DNA of 43,598 nt from JAVBNW01 sp031551255 (GCA_031551255.1 JAVBNW010000065.1:1-43598), one strand, 5' to 3'. Counted from the first letter of the stretch, positions 31,928-40,638 are shown. Translations and numbers: made by a program. Notes: generated from the sequence alone by a model not told the origin.

Positions 31928-32284
31928 ATGGCAAGGGTTAAGATGGCGGTCAACGCCAATAAGCGCAAGAAAAAGGTTATGAAGCTGGCCAAGGGCTACT
32001 TTGGCGCCCGTTCCAAGCTGTTTCGTACCGCGAATGCGGCGGTTATGCGCTCGCTTCGCTATGCATACATCGGCCGTAGGCTGCGCAAGCGCGATTTTCG
32101 CAAGCTGTGGATCGCCAGAATCAACGCCGCCGCGCGCCAGCACGATCTGTCCTACAGCCGTTTTATCAACGGGCTCAAGCGCGCCGGCGTTACAGTAAAC
32201 CGCAAGATGTTGGCGGAAATCGCCGTGAACGACGCCCCGGCCTTTGAAAAGATGGTGGATCTGGCGAAGGCCTCGCAAATTTAG
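31928..32284 (+). CDS. rplT: 50S ribosomal protein L20
   Basis: The 118-residue protein has ARVKMAVNANKRKKKVMKLAKGYFGARSKLFRTA and the globular end SYSRFINGLKRAGVTVNRKMLAEIAV. L20 is needed early in 50S assembly and in Bacillota represses its own operon by binding the leader. AAAGGAGGT precedes the ATG. Confidence 0.97.
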   Translation: MARVKMAVNANKRKKKVMKLAKGYFGARSKLFRTANAAVMRSLRYAYIGRRLRKRDFRKLWIARINAAARQHDLSYSRFINGLKRAGVTVNRKMLAEIAVNDAPAFEKMVDLAKASQI

Positions 32285-32305
32285 GTTGGCATACTGTGTA
32301 TAAAG

Positions 32306-32339
32306 CTCCTGTCATGCTCAGGCATGGCGGGAGTTTTGC
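32306..32339 (+). terminator. Terminator of infC-rpmI-rplT
   Basis: CTCCTGTCATGC pairs with GCATGGCGGGAG (12 bp, two G-U pairs) and is followed by TTTTG, about 20 nt after the rplT stop. Confidence 0.82.
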
Positions 32340-32362
32340 GTTCCGACTCTGTTTGCTTCCTT

Positions 32363-32445
32363 CAAAATTGTTGCAGCGGTTTTGAGAAAGGAAAAGGGCA
32401 GCAAAGCGGGTATTCGCGGTGCAGCAACAGAAGAGAAATGAAGCA
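32363..32445 (+). repeat. Possible degenerate R2 element, copy 3
   Basis: A 22-nt hairpin, CAAAATTG...GCGGTTTTG, is the same length and nearly the same sequence as 149-170 and is followed by a purine-rich run. The later GCGGTGCAGCA and GTCTCGGCGAC only loosely follow the R2 core. It could be a decayed copy or chance beyond the first hairpin. Confidence 0.4.
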
Positions 32446-32541
32446 AATGTGTCTCGGCGACTTGACATGCCAGGTGATATGAGGTTTCATAAAGATAGGG
32501 TTTATATGTATAAAGAATCGGGAGTAGGAGGATAAGAAGAG

Positions 32542-33393
32542 ATGAATTCTGCAAAGGATTGTTATGTGCTGTCCAATGGGGTAAAGATCCCCTGCATCGG
32601 CTTTGGCATGTGGCAGACGCCGGATGGCCAGGTGGCTGTCAAGGCGGTGAAGGACGCGATTGCCTGCGGATACCGCCATATCGACACGGCGGCGGGCTAT
32701 GGCAACGAGGAGAGCGTGGGCGTAGGCATCCGCGAAAGCGGCGTTGCGCGCGAGGAGATCTTCGTAACCAGCAAGCTGCAAAACGACATGCACGGCTACG
32801 ACAACACGATGAAGGCATTTGAAGGATCCATGAAGAAACTCGGCATGGAGTATATGGATCTATACCTGATTCACTGGCCCAACCCGATCGCCTTTCGCGA
32901 CCATTGGCAAGAGGCCACCGCGGGCACTTGGAAGGCGTTCGAAGAGCTGTACGCCGCGAAACGCATCCGCTCCATCGGCGTGAGCAACTTCATGTCCCGC
33001 CATCTTAAGGAGCTTGAAAAGACGCTGACCGTCGTGCCGATGGTCAACCAGGTGCGCCTGTGCCCGGGCGAGACGCAGCCGGATGCGAGTGCCTATTGCG
33101 GCTCCCACAACATCCTTCTGGAGGCGTATAGCCCCCTGGGCACCGGCAAGATCTTCGAAGTGCCTCAGATGCAGGCATTCGCGGGAAAGTATGGCAAGAG
33201 CATCGCCCAGATTTGCGTGCGCTGGTGCCTACAGATGGGCTATTTGCCGCTGCCTAAATCGGTAACCCCTTCTCGCATTCAAGAGAACATCGAAGTATTC
33301 GATTTTGAGCTGAGCGACGAGGATATCAAGACCATCGCCGAGCTGACAGATTGCTGCGGGCCTTCCAGAGACCCCGACACGACGCCGTTCTAA
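32542..33393 (+). CDS. Aldo-keto reductase (diketogluconate reductase-like)
   Basis: The 283-residue NADPH-dependent reductase has the catalytic tetrad D48, Y53, K78 and H111 (HIDTAAGYGNE, VTSKLQN, LIHWP). IGVSNFMSRHLKEL and PLPKSVTPSRIQENIEVFDFELSDED are typical of the AKR5-like group. The coenzyme site KSVTPSRIQEN is intact. It reduces a small aldehyde or ketone that cannot be named. A second, unrelated-branch AKR follows, perhaps in the same transcript. Confidence 0.9.
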   Translation: MNSAKDCYVLSNGVKIPCIGFGMWQTPDGQVAVKAVKDAIACGYRHIDTAAGYGNEESVGVGIRESGVAREEIFVTSKLQNDMHGYDNTMKAFEGSMKKLGMEYMDLYLIHWPNPIAFRDHWQEATAGTWKAFEELYAAKRIRSIGVSNFMSRHLKELEKTLTVVPMVNQVRLCPGETQPDASAYCGSHNILLEAYSPLGTGKIFEVPQMQAFAGKYGKSIAQICVRWCLQMGYLPLPKSVTPSRIQENIEVFDFELSDEDIKTIAELTDCCGPSRDPDTTPF

Positions 33394-33414
33394 AAGTCAG
33401 GCACATGCGATGCG

Positions 33415-33437
33415 CGAGGGCCTGCCGGGCCCTCGCT
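33415..33437 (+). terminator. Hairpin between the two aldo-keto reductase genes
   Basis: GCGAGGGCC and GGCCCTCGC pair around TGCCG. No T-run follows, so it may slow or process the message rather than end it. Confidence 0.4.
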
Positions 33438-33458
33438 GTAAACGAAGGAGGGTATGCT

Positions 33459-34376
33459 ATGAGAACCATGACCCTTGGCAAGAGCGGCCTTCGAGTGCCG
33501 GTGATCGCCGTAGGTTGCATGCGAATCAACGGCCTTGACAAGGCAGCGGCCGAAAAGTTTATCAGAACCTCGATCGAACTGGGCGCGAATTTCTTCGATC
33601 ATGCGGATATTTATGGCGGTAACGCCTGTGAGTCGATCTTTGCCGATGCGATCGGCATGACGTCCGCAATCCGCGAAACGATGATTCTCCAAACCAAGTG
33701 CGGCATCCAAAATGGGCAGTTTAATTTTTCCAAGCAGCATATTTTAGAGTCGGTCGACGGAAGCCTCAAGCGCCTGAAAACCGAATACCTCGACGTGCTC
33801 TTGCTGCATCGCCCCGATATCCTGATGGAACCCGAGGAAATCGCCGAGGCGTTCGATGCGCTAAGCGCCTCGGGCAAAGTGCGCTCCTTCGGCGTATCCA
33901 ACCAGCACCCCGGCCAGATCAGCCTGCTGATGAAATATGTAAAGCAGCCCATCGTCGCCAACCAGCTGCAGCTGAGCATCACGAACGCCACGATGCTTTC
34001 CTGCGGCGTCAACGTCAACATGGAAAACGAATCCGCGGTAAACCGGGATGGCTATGTGCTTGATTTTTGCCGGCTTCACGATATTACCGTGCAGCCTTGG
34101 TCGCCGTTCCAATACGGCTTCTTCGAGGGTGTTTTCCTGGACAACCCCAAGTTCCCCAAGCTCAACGAGGCGATCGACGCGATTGCCGCGAAATATGGCG
34201 TTTCCAATACAACCATCACCATCGCCTGGTTGCTTAGGCACCCTGCCCATATGCAGCCGGTTACCGGCACGATGAACCTTGCGCGCATCGCCGACTGCGC
34301 CAAGGCGGCCGATATTATGATCACCCGCGAAGAATGGTATGAAATCTACCGCGCCGCGGGCAATATTTTGCCGTAG
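33459..34376 (+). CDS. Aldo-keto reductase (YdhF-like)
   Basis: The 305-residue barrel starts MRTMTLGKSGLRVPVIAVGCMRI. It has FDHADIYGG (D47 and Y52), LQTKCGI with the lysine, and LLLHRPD with the histidine. SGKVRSFGVSNQHPGQISLL and QPVTGTMNLARIADCAKA are cofactor-binding parts. The pattern fits the YdhF/AKR11-like branch. The start is set by AAGGAGG and ATG 33459. The substrate is unknown. Confidence 0.9.
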   Translation: MRTMTLGKSGLRVPVIAVGCMRINGLDKAAAEKFIRTSIELGANFFDHADIYGGNACESIFADAIGMTSAIRETMILQTKCGIQNGQFNFSKQHILESVDGSLKRLKTEYLDVLLLHRPDILMEPEEIAEAFDALSASGKVRSFGVSNQHPGQISLLMKYVKQPIVANQLQLSITNATMLSCGVNVNMENESAVNRDGYVLDFCRLHDITVQPWSPFQYGFFEGVFLDNPKFPKLNEAIDAIAAKYGVSNTTITIAWLLRHPAHMQPVTGTMNLARIADCAKAADIMITREEWYEIYRAAGNILP

Positions 34377-34416
34377 AGCAGCTGCGAAGAACCATATGGC
34401 AATTCTCGAATCACGT

Positions 34417-34447
34417 ATAATGCCGTCGCGATTTGTCGCGGCGGCAT
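34417..34447 (+). terminator. Terminator-like hairpin after the AKR pair
   Basis: AATGCCG.CGCG pairs with CGCG.CGGCATT around TTTGT. No T-run follows. Confidence 0.5.
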
Positions 34448-34545
34448 TGTGTCTGAAAGTAGATTGCATTTGCCGTCCTATGTTGCCATATTGCCTAAAA
34501 ACGGGGCTTTTTCGGGGTTTTTTGGTATACAGAAAAACGGAACTG

Positions 34546-34617
34546 TGGTATATTTATGTTAGATTTCTGTAAGCATCCTTTAAGATGCTTGACATTCGCA
34601 CTTCCCGGAGATATGCT
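34546..34617 (+). promoter_or_regulatory. his operon promoter region
   Basis: The main promoter is TTGACA (34589-34594), a 17-bp spacer and TATGCT (34612-34617). An inverted repeat AAGCATC...GATGCTT (34571-34590) overlaps its -35 and could be a repressor site. A second possible start is the extended -10 TGG-TATATT at 34546-34554. I see no T-box. Confidence 0.65.
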
Positions 34618-34661
34618 ATTTAGCGCATTGATAATTTAAATCACTAAAGGATGTGAAGGCC

Positions 34662-35855
34662 ATGCGCGACGACGGCAAGCGGAGGCTTCCCGAAGGCGTA
34701 TCCGATGCGTTGCCCGCGGAGTGCGCACGCAGGCGCGATATCGAAGGCCGGATTCTCGAACGCTTCAGCCTATGCGGCTACGACGAGGTTCGTACGCCCG
34801 CGCTTGAATATTTTTCGCTCTTTCAAGGGCCCGGCGGCCCCCGCGAGAGTGCCGTGATCAAGACGCTCGACCATACGGGAAGAATTCTCGCGCTGCGCCC
34901 GGAGTTTACCACGCCGATCGCCAGGCTCGTTTCCACTCGCATGCGAGACTCGGTTTTGCCGCTGAGGCTGTGCTATTTGGGCGTTGCGTTTGACAACCAG
35001 CACGACCACGCCGGCATGAGGCGCACCGAGTTTACCCAGGCAGGCGTCGAGATGCTGGGCCTGGGGGGCGCCTTTGCGGATGCGGAGGTCATCGCCCTCG
35101 CCGCCTCTATCATGGAAACCGTCGGCTTGACGGACTATCTGATCGATATCGGCCAGGTGGATTTCTTTAAGGGCCTGATGGAGGAAGCCGGGCTTGGCAG
35201 CGACTTGGCGGAAGAGCTGCGCATGGCTGTCGAGCAAAAAGACTCGCTTTCGATGGAGATGCTGCTGCGCTCAGTCGACGTTTCGGGGGATGTTTCGGGC
35301 AAAATCATGGCCCTGCCGTCGCTATACGGCGGGCCGGAAGTTATACGGCGGGCGATGGATATGACGCGCAGCCCGCGCTGTCGCGTGGCGCTTAACAATC
35401 TCGCCGCCGTGTACGATATTCTCGTAGGCTACGGCCTTGCCGAGCACATTACGCTGGATCTTGGCATGGTGCACTCCATCAACTACTATACCGGCGCGAT
35501 TTTCCGCGGTATTTCGGGGCAGCTCGGCGCGCCGATCCTATCGGGAGGGCGTTACGACGCGCTGATGAAGGAGTTTGGCATGGACGTGCCCGCCACGGGC
35601 TTTGCGCTGGGCGTCGAGCGGCTTATCGAGGCGGTGGCCAGGCAGGACGGCCCTGTCGGCGAGGTGGGCGTGGATGTCGTGGTAGTATGCGAAACGTACG
35701 ATGCTAAAAACTTGGCCGCCATTGAGGAAATCCGTAGACAGGGCCTTAGGGTGGAAATGGCATACGAGCAGGATGAAGGCGCCGTTTTAGAATATGCGCG
35801 CCGGCGCGGCGCTCGCGCCATGAAGCTGCGCGGAGGCGAGGAGGTGGAGCGATGA
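34662..35855 (+). CDS. hisZ: ATP phosphoribosyltransferase regulatory subunit
   Basis: HisZ is a histidyl-tRNA-synthetase-like protein without aminoacylation activity that activates short HisG. LPEGVSDALPAECARRRDIEGRI and RTPALEYFSLF, followed by ALRPEFTTPIARLVSTRM, resemble class II synthetase motifs. The late GGRYDALMKEFGMDVPATGFALGVERL is characteristic. ATG 34662 (397 residues) is preferred over GTG 34653 because of spacing from AAAGGA. It overlaps hisG by ATGA. Confidence 0.92.
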   Translation: MRDDGKRRLPEGVSDALPAECARRRDIEGRILERFSLCGYDEVRTPALEYFSLFQGPGGPRESAVIKTLDHTGRILALRPEFTTPIARLVSTRMRDSVLPLRLCYLGVAFDNQHDHAGMRRTEFTQAGVEMLGLGGAFADAEVIALAASIMETVGLTDYLIDIGQVDFFKGLMEEAGLGSDLAEELRMAVEQKDSLSMEMLLRSVDVSGDVSGKIMALPSLYGGPEVIRRAMDMTRSPRCRVALNNLAAVYDILVGYGLAEHITLDLGMVHSINYYTGAIFRGISGQLGAPILSGGRYDALMKEFGMDVPATGFALGVERLIEAVARQDGPVGEVGVDVVVVCETYDAKNLAAIEEIRRQGLRVEMAYEQDEGAVLEYARRRGARAMKLRGGEEVER

Positions 35856-36490
35856 AAGATGTGATTACGATCGCCTTATCCAAAGGCAGGCTGACGGAAC
35901 AGGCTGCACAGCTTTTAGAGGGCGCGGGCGTCGATTGTGCGCAGCTGCGCGATCAGAGCCGTAAACTTGTGCTGGAGGACCAGTTAGGCGGCTTTCGGTT
36001 CATCCTCGTCAAGCCTTCCGACGTGCCGACCTATGTCGATTACGGCGTTGCAGACCTGGGCATCGTGGGTAAAGATACGATTATGGAGGAGAACCGTCCG
36101 TTGTACGAGCTGATGGATCTGGGATTTGGGGCGTGCAAGCTGTGCATCGCGGGCTTTGAGGGGCATAGGCCCACAGGGGCTCTTCGCGTCGCAACAAAGT
36201 ACCCCAACATTGCCAGAGCCTTCTACCACGCGCGCGGGGAGAACATCGAGATCATCAAGCTCAACGGATCTGTGGAGCTCGGGCCGGTGATCGGGCTTTC
36301 CGACGTTATCTTAGATATCGTGGAAAGCGGCGGAACCCTGCGCGCCAACGGTCTTTCCATCCTCGAGGAGGTTTGCCGGGTTTCCGCCCGATTAGTCGCC
36401 AACACGGTGAGTTTTAAGGTGAAGTCCCAGCGCATAAAGAAATTGCTAAGCGGCATACAAACACAACTTCCGGGGAGGAATGAAGGATGA
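35852..36490 (+). CDS. hisG: ATP phosphoribosyltransferase, short form
   Basis: HisG joins ATP and PRPP in the first step of histidine synthesis. The 212-residue short form lacks the C-terminal regulatory domain, consistent with the preceding hisZ. Recognisable parts are ITIALSKGRL, VKPSDVPTYVDYGVADLGIVGKDTI and the PRPP loop DVILDIVESGGTLRANGL. It overlaps both neighbours by 4 nt. Confidence 0.95.
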   Translation: MKDVITIALSKGRLTEQAAQLLEGAGVDCAQLRDQSRKLVLEDQLGGFRFILVKPSDVPTYVDYGVADLGIVGKDTIMEENRPLYELMDLGFGACKLCIAGFEGHRPTGALRVATKYPNIARAFYHARGENIEIIKLNGSVELGPVIGLSDVILDIVESGGTLRANGLSILEEVCRVSARLVANTVSFKVKSQRIKKLLSGIQTQLPGRNEG

Positions 36491-37809
36491 TTCCAAAGTA
36501 TGTGCTCGCAACCGGGCAGGCGTTGCCCGAACGCATTTCCTCGCGCACGCAGCTGGACGATCTGGCCGTGCAGGAAACGGTGCTTAGGATTTTGCGCGAC
36601 GTTAAAGAAAACGGGGATGCCGCCGTGCTGCGCTACAACAAGGAGCTGGACGCGGCGGATATGACGGCGGATGAATTGCGCGTAACCGGAGACGAAGTTA
36701 ACGACGCGTATAAGAAAGTCACCCCCGGCACGGTGGCGTCGATGCGACGGGCGGTAGAGAACATCCGGGCGTATCACGAAAAGCAAAAGCGCCAGTCGTG
36801 GATGGACTTTGGCAAGCGCACCTTGCTCGGGCAACTGATTTTGCCGATTGAAAACGTTGGCATCTACGTTCCCGGAGGTTCCGCGCCGCTGTTCTCTTCG
36901 GTGATGATGAACGCTTTGCCTGCGGTGGTGGCGGGGGTTGGGCGCATCGTAATGGCCACGCCGCCCCGTGCGGACGGGACGGCCGCCCCGGAAATTTTGA
37001 TCGCTGCGTACGAGTGCGGCGTGAAGGAGATCTATAAAGTCGGGGGAGCGCAGGCCATCGGGGCGATGGCCTACGGCACCGAATCTATCGCGTCGGTGGA
37101 TAAGATCGTCGGCCCCGGCAACGTGTACGTGGCCAACGCCAAGCGCGAGGTATTCGGCAAGGTCGGCATCGATATGATCGCCGGGCCGAGCGAGATCCTG
37201 GTCGTGGCCGACGCATCCGCCAAGCCCGCGTGGATTGCCGCCGATATGCTTTCGCAGGCGGAACACGATCCCCTCGCGGCGGCGTATCTGATCACCGATT
37301 GCGAAAGCGTCGCCGACGCGGTGATCGAGGAGCTTGAAAAGCAGCTTAACGGGCTGCCGCGCGCCGACATCGCCAGAGAGTCGCTCAGCGCTCACGGAGC
37401 CGTGATGCTGGTCGCCGACATGCCCGTTGCGATGGAGTTTGCCAACAAGATTGCCCCGGAGCACCTGGAGCTTTGCGTGGAGAATCCGGGCGGCCTTTTG
37501 GGCTGGGTGCGCAATGCGGGCGCGTGCTTTATGGGCCATACCACGCCTGAGCCGTTGGGAGATTACTATGCCGGGCCCAACCACGTTTTGCCCACGTCGG
37601 GGACGGCGAGGTTCTTCTCGCCGCTATCGGTGGATGACTTTGTGAAAAAGACTTCGGTTATCCGCTACTCGACGATGGCGCTTGCCGGCGCGGCACAGGA
37701 TGTGACGGCGCTGGCCCGCGCCGAGGGGCTGGAGGCGCATGCGCGGGCCGTCGAGATCCGCCTTAAGGAGACCCGCGAAAAGGATCAGCTAAGGGGGGAA
37801 GCCCCGTGA
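36487..37809 (+). CDS. hisD: Histidinol dehydrogenase
   Basis: HisD performs the last two oxidations, histidinol to histidine, with NAD and zinc. The 440-residue protein has YVPGGSAPLFSSVMMNALPA, KVGGAQAIGAMAYGTE, VDKIVGPGNVYVANAKREVFG, SQAEHDPLAAA (zinc ligands) and GDYYAGPNHVLPTSGTARF. All regions are complete. It is coupled to hisG by ATGA and to hisB by GTGA. Confidence 0.96.
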   Translation: MIPKYVLATGQALPERISSRTQLDDLAVQETVLRILRDVKENGDAAVLRYNKELDAADMTADELRVTGDEVNDAYKKVTPGTVASMRRAVENIRAYHEKQKRQSWMDFGKRTLLGQLILPIENVGIYVPGGSAPLFSSVMMNALPAVVAGVGRIVMATPPRADGTAAPEILIAAYECGVKEIYKVGGAQAIGAMAYGTESIASVDKIVGPGNVYVANAKREVFGKVGIDMIAGPSEILVVADASAKPAWIAADMLSQAEHDPLAAAYLITDCESVADAVIEELEKQLNGLPRADIARESLSAHGAVMLVADMPVAMEFANKIAPEHLELCVENPGGLLGWVRNAGACFMGHTTPEPLGDYYAGPNHVLPTSGTARFFSPLSVDDFVKKTSVIRYSTMALAGAAQDVTALARAEGLEAHARAVEIRLKETREKDQLRGEAP

Positions 37810-38387
37810 GGCAGGCCCAGATCGCCCGCAAGACGACGGAAACGGACATTGCCCTGAACCTTACGCTCGATGGCGAGGGAAAGGCTGAGGTAGACACCGG
37901 CATCGGCTTTTTCGATCATATGCTCGCATCCTTTGCCAAGCACGCATTGATCGACCTTACCCTCAATTGCAAGGGCGATCTATCCGTAGACAGCCACCAT
38001 ACGGTCGAAGATTGCGGCATTGCGCTGGGCGATGCGCTTAATGCTGCGCTGGGAGATAAGGCGGGCATCACCCGCATCGCGCACAGCTATGTGCCCATGG
38101 ACGAGGCGCTCGCGTTCTGCGCGCTGGATTTGTGCAACCGCGGTTATCTTCGCTATGAAATGAACGTAACCGCGCCGGCGATCGGCGCGTATGACGCGCA
38201 GATGACGGAAGAGTTTTTTAGGGCCGTGGCCGTTCGCGGCGGCGTGACGCTTCACGTAAAATGCGAAGGGCGCAACGCCCATCACATGGCCGAAGCCGCA
38301 TATAAGGCGGTAGGCCGGGCCCTCCGCGGGGCCGTCGCGCGCGACGAAAAACAGAAGGGCATCCCTTCGACAAAGGGTGTTTTATAA
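37806..38387 (+). CDS. hisB: Imidazoleglycerol-phosphate dehydratase
   Basis: The 193-residue dehydratase has two imidazole-fold halves with metal-binding motifs DHMLASFAKHA, DSHHTVEDCGIALGDAL and EGRNAHHMAEAAYKAVGRAL. There is no histidinol-phosphatase domain. GTG 37806 overlaps the hisD stop. After the stop there are 102 nt before hisA, where many Bacillota operons carry hisH; no gene is present there. Confidence 0.95.
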   Translation: MRQAQIARKTTETDIALNLTLDGEGKAEVDTGIGFFDHMLASFAKHALIDLTLNCKGDLSVDSHHTVEDCGIALGDALNAALGDKAGITRIAHSYVPMDEALAFCALDLCNRGYLRYEMNVTAPAIGAYDAQMTEEFFRAVAVRGGVTLHVKCEGRNAHHMAEAAYKAVGRALRGAVARDEKQKGIPSTKGVL

Positions 38388-38489
38388 GCCTTTGCAGCCA
38401 TTCGGTGCGTTTTCAGGCATAAAAGGTCTTTCCGATATGCGGATTGTTTGGTTCATCAGTTGCTTTACAAAAGACGGGAGGGATCGGGC

Positions 38490-39197
38490 GTGACCATTTA
38501 TCCGGCGATCGATATCAAAGGTGGCAGGGCTGTCCGCCTCGTGCAGGGACATATGAACCAATCGACCGACTACGGCGACCCAGGAGCGGCGGCAAAGCGC
38601 TGGCAAGATATAGGGGCGCAGTACATCCACGTCGTGGACCTTGACGGCGCGATCGAGGGGAGCGGCGCCAACCTTGACACCGTTTCGCAAATCGTCAATT
38701 CCGTCAGCGTGCCGGTACAGCTTGGCGGAGGCATCCGCACGTTGGAGGATATTCAAATCCGCCTGGACGAAATCGGCGTTACGCGCGTGATCTTAGGAAC
38801 GATCGCCACGAGCGACCCGGATCTCGTTAGGGACGCTTGCCGCAGATGGCCTGGGCGCATCGTGCTGGGGCTGGACGTGCGCGACGGCGTGGTTGCCGTT
38901 CGCGGCTGGGTAGAAAAGAGCAACGCGACGCCGGATCAAATCATGGCGCTTATGAAGGACGCGGGCGTGGATACCATCATCTTTACCGATATTCGGCGGG
39001 ACGGCATGATGCAAGGCCCCAACATCGAGGCCACGCGCAAGGTGGTAAAAGATTCGGGGCTGAGCGTCATAGGTTCAGGCGGCGTTAGTTCTCTGGACAA
39101 CGTGCGCGCGCTGAAGGAGGCCGGGTGCGAGGGCGTGATCATCGGCACGGCGCTGTATTCCGGAGCGATACAGCTTGCCGATGCGTTGAGGATATAG
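38490..39197 (+). CDS. hisA: ProFAR isomerase
   Basis: HisA opens the ribose of ProFAR to give PRFAR, the substrate of HisF. The 235-residue barrel has IYPAIDIKGGRAVRLVQG with the first catalytic Asp, GGGIRTLEDI, LGLDVRDG with the second Asp, and TDIRRDGMMQGPN. These are all canonical, in contrast to the divergent HisF downstream. GTG 38490 is set by GGGAGGG at 38476-38482; the frame is open further upstream without a ribosome site. Confidence 0.95.
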   Translation: MTIYPAIDIKGGRAVRLVQGHMNQSTDYGDPGAAAKRWQDIGAQYIHVVDLDGAIEGSGANLDTVSQIVNSVSVPVQLGGGIRTLEDIQIRLDEIGVTRVILGTIATSDPDLVRDACRRWPGRIVLGLDVRDGVVAVRGWVEKSNATPDQIMALMKDAGVDTIIFTDIRRDGMMQGPNIEATRKVVKDSGLSVIGSGGVSSLDNVRALKEAGCEGVIIGTALYSGAIQLADALRI

Positions 39198-39236
39198 GGA
39201 CTAGGACCGCGGCGCAAGCCGCAAAGGAGGTCATCG

Positions 39237-40616
39237 ATGAAAGAGGTCAAAGTTATTCCGTGTATGGACATCATGGATGGAAGGATCGTCAAGGGCGTCC
39301 GCTTCGAAGGCATGAAGGATGCGGGAGACCCGATCGAGGCCGCGCGCCGCTACAGCGAGCAGGGCGCGGATGAGATTTGGATGTTGGATATTCGCGCGAG
39401 CATCGACAACCGGTCGACCAGGATGGATATCATCCACAAGGTTGCGGCGGAATGTACCGTGCCGTTGGGCGTCGGCGGCGGAATCCGCACGCTGGAGGAT
39501 GTCGAAGCGGTTATCGCCGCAGGGGCCGCCAAGGTAGGCATCGGCTCGGCGGCGGTGCACAACCCGGAAATTATCCGGCGCGCGTCGTATAAAATCGGCA
39601 AGGAGCGCACGGTCGCCCTGGTCGATGTAAAGACGCATCCGAGTGGCATGATCGAGGTGCTCGGCGCGGGCCAGGTAGGCACGGGCATCGAAATGGCGCC
39701 GTGGGTGCAAAAGCTATACGAGATGGGGGCGGGCAGCATTTTGCTCACCACCATGCAGGACGGCGTACAGTCGGGCTACGACATTGCGGCGACGCGCGCG
39801 GCGGCGGAGGCCGTGCCGATTCCGGTAATAGCGTCCGGAGGCGCGGGCAAGCTCAGTGACTTTCTCAGCGCCGTAAAGGACGGCAAGGCCGCCGGCGTAC
39901 TCGCGGCGAGCGTCTTCCACTTCGGAACCCTGACTATCGGCGAGGTGAAGGATTATCTCGAGGCCAACGGCATATCCGTCAGGCGCGCAGAGCGGGGTTT
40001 TCCTTTCCTGAAGTTCGATCGGCAGGGCCTCATCCCGGCCATCGCGCAGGATATCGCCACGGGCCGGGTGCTAATGCAAGCGTTTATGAATGAAGAATCC
40101 CTGCGCGATACGGTCCGCTCGGGCTATGCCACATACTATAGCCGCAGCAGGGGAGAGCTATGGCGCAAGGGAGAAACCTCGGGCAATGTGCAGCGCGTGC
40201 GCGAAATTCTCTACGATTGCGACGGCGATTCTCTCTTGCTTAAGGTGGAGCCCGCCGGGCCGTCTTGCCATACGGGCGAAGAATCGTGCTTTTTCAACAC
40301 GCTGACGGCCATGGACGGAGGACGCACGAGCGCCGGGGGAAGCGGCATCATGCAGGAAGTCTACAACGTGATCCTCGACCGCAAGGCCAATCCCAAAGAG
40401 GGGAGCTATACCAACAAGCTGCTGGCGGGTGGAACCGACCGCATCGGCACGAAGATCGTTGAAGAAGCGGTGGAAACCGTGCTCGCGGCGAAAAACGATA
40501 ACTTTGAAGAAGTGCGCTTTGAGGCGAGCGATTTGATGTACCATCTCATGGTGCTCCTTGTTGCGCAAGGTGTGACGCTTGAGGACATGTACGCGGAACT
40601 GGCCAACCGAAAATAG
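39237..40616 (+). CDS. HisF-HisI-HisE fusion protein
   Basis: One uninterrupted frame of 459 residues holds three enzymes. Residues 1-250 are the HisF cyclase barrel (VIPCMDIMDGRIVKG with D11; VALVDVK with D130; GGGIRTLEDV; VIASGGAGKLSDF). About 256-355 are HisI, PR-AMP cyclohydrolase (LIPAIAQDIATGRVLMQAFMN, DCDGDSLLLKVEPAGPSCHTGEESCFF with the metal ligands). About 366-459 are HisE, PR-ATP pyrophosphatase (EGSYTNKLLAGGTDRIGTKIVEEAVE, ASDLMYHLMVLL). HisI and HisE look normal. HisF is divergent: residue 98 is Ala, 101 and 103 are Gly, 167 is Ser, and the usual DRDGT loop reads MQDG with one residue fewer. AAAGGAGGT precedes the ATG. hisH is not nearby. Confidence 0.93.
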   Translation: MKEVKVIPCMDIMDGRIVKGVRFEGMKDAGDPIEAARRYSEQGADEIWMLDIRASIDNRSTRMDIIHKVAAECTVPLGVGGGIRTLEDVEAVIAAGAAKVGIGSAAVHNPEIIRRASYKIGKERTVALVDVKTHPSGMIEVLGAGQVGTGIEMAPWVQKLYEMGAGSILLTTMQDGVQSGYDIAATRAAAEAVPIPVIASGGAGKLSDFLSAVKDGKAAGVLAASVFHFGTLTIGEVKDYLEANGISVRRAERGFPFLKFDRQGLIPAIAQDIATGRVLMQAFMNEESLRDTVRSGYATYYSRSRGELWRKGETSGNVQRVREILYDCDGDSLLLKVEPAGPSCHTGEESCFFNTLTAMDGGRTSAGGSGIMQEVYNVILDRKANPKEGSYTNKLLAGGTDRIGTKIVEEAVETVLAAKNDNFEEVRFEASDLMYHLMVLLVAQGVTLEDMYAELANRK

Positions 40617-40638
40617 GTTTGCCGTCAAGTCTATGTGC

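Noticed and set aside
32318..32554. Minus-strand open frames between rplT and the first aldo-keto reductase
   Set aside because: They overlap a terminator, a hairpin repeat and the reductase start, and have no recognisable protein features.
36223..37584. Very long minus-strand frame (453 codons)
   Set aside because: It is the mirror of hisD in GC-rich codons, rich in His and Arg with no domain.
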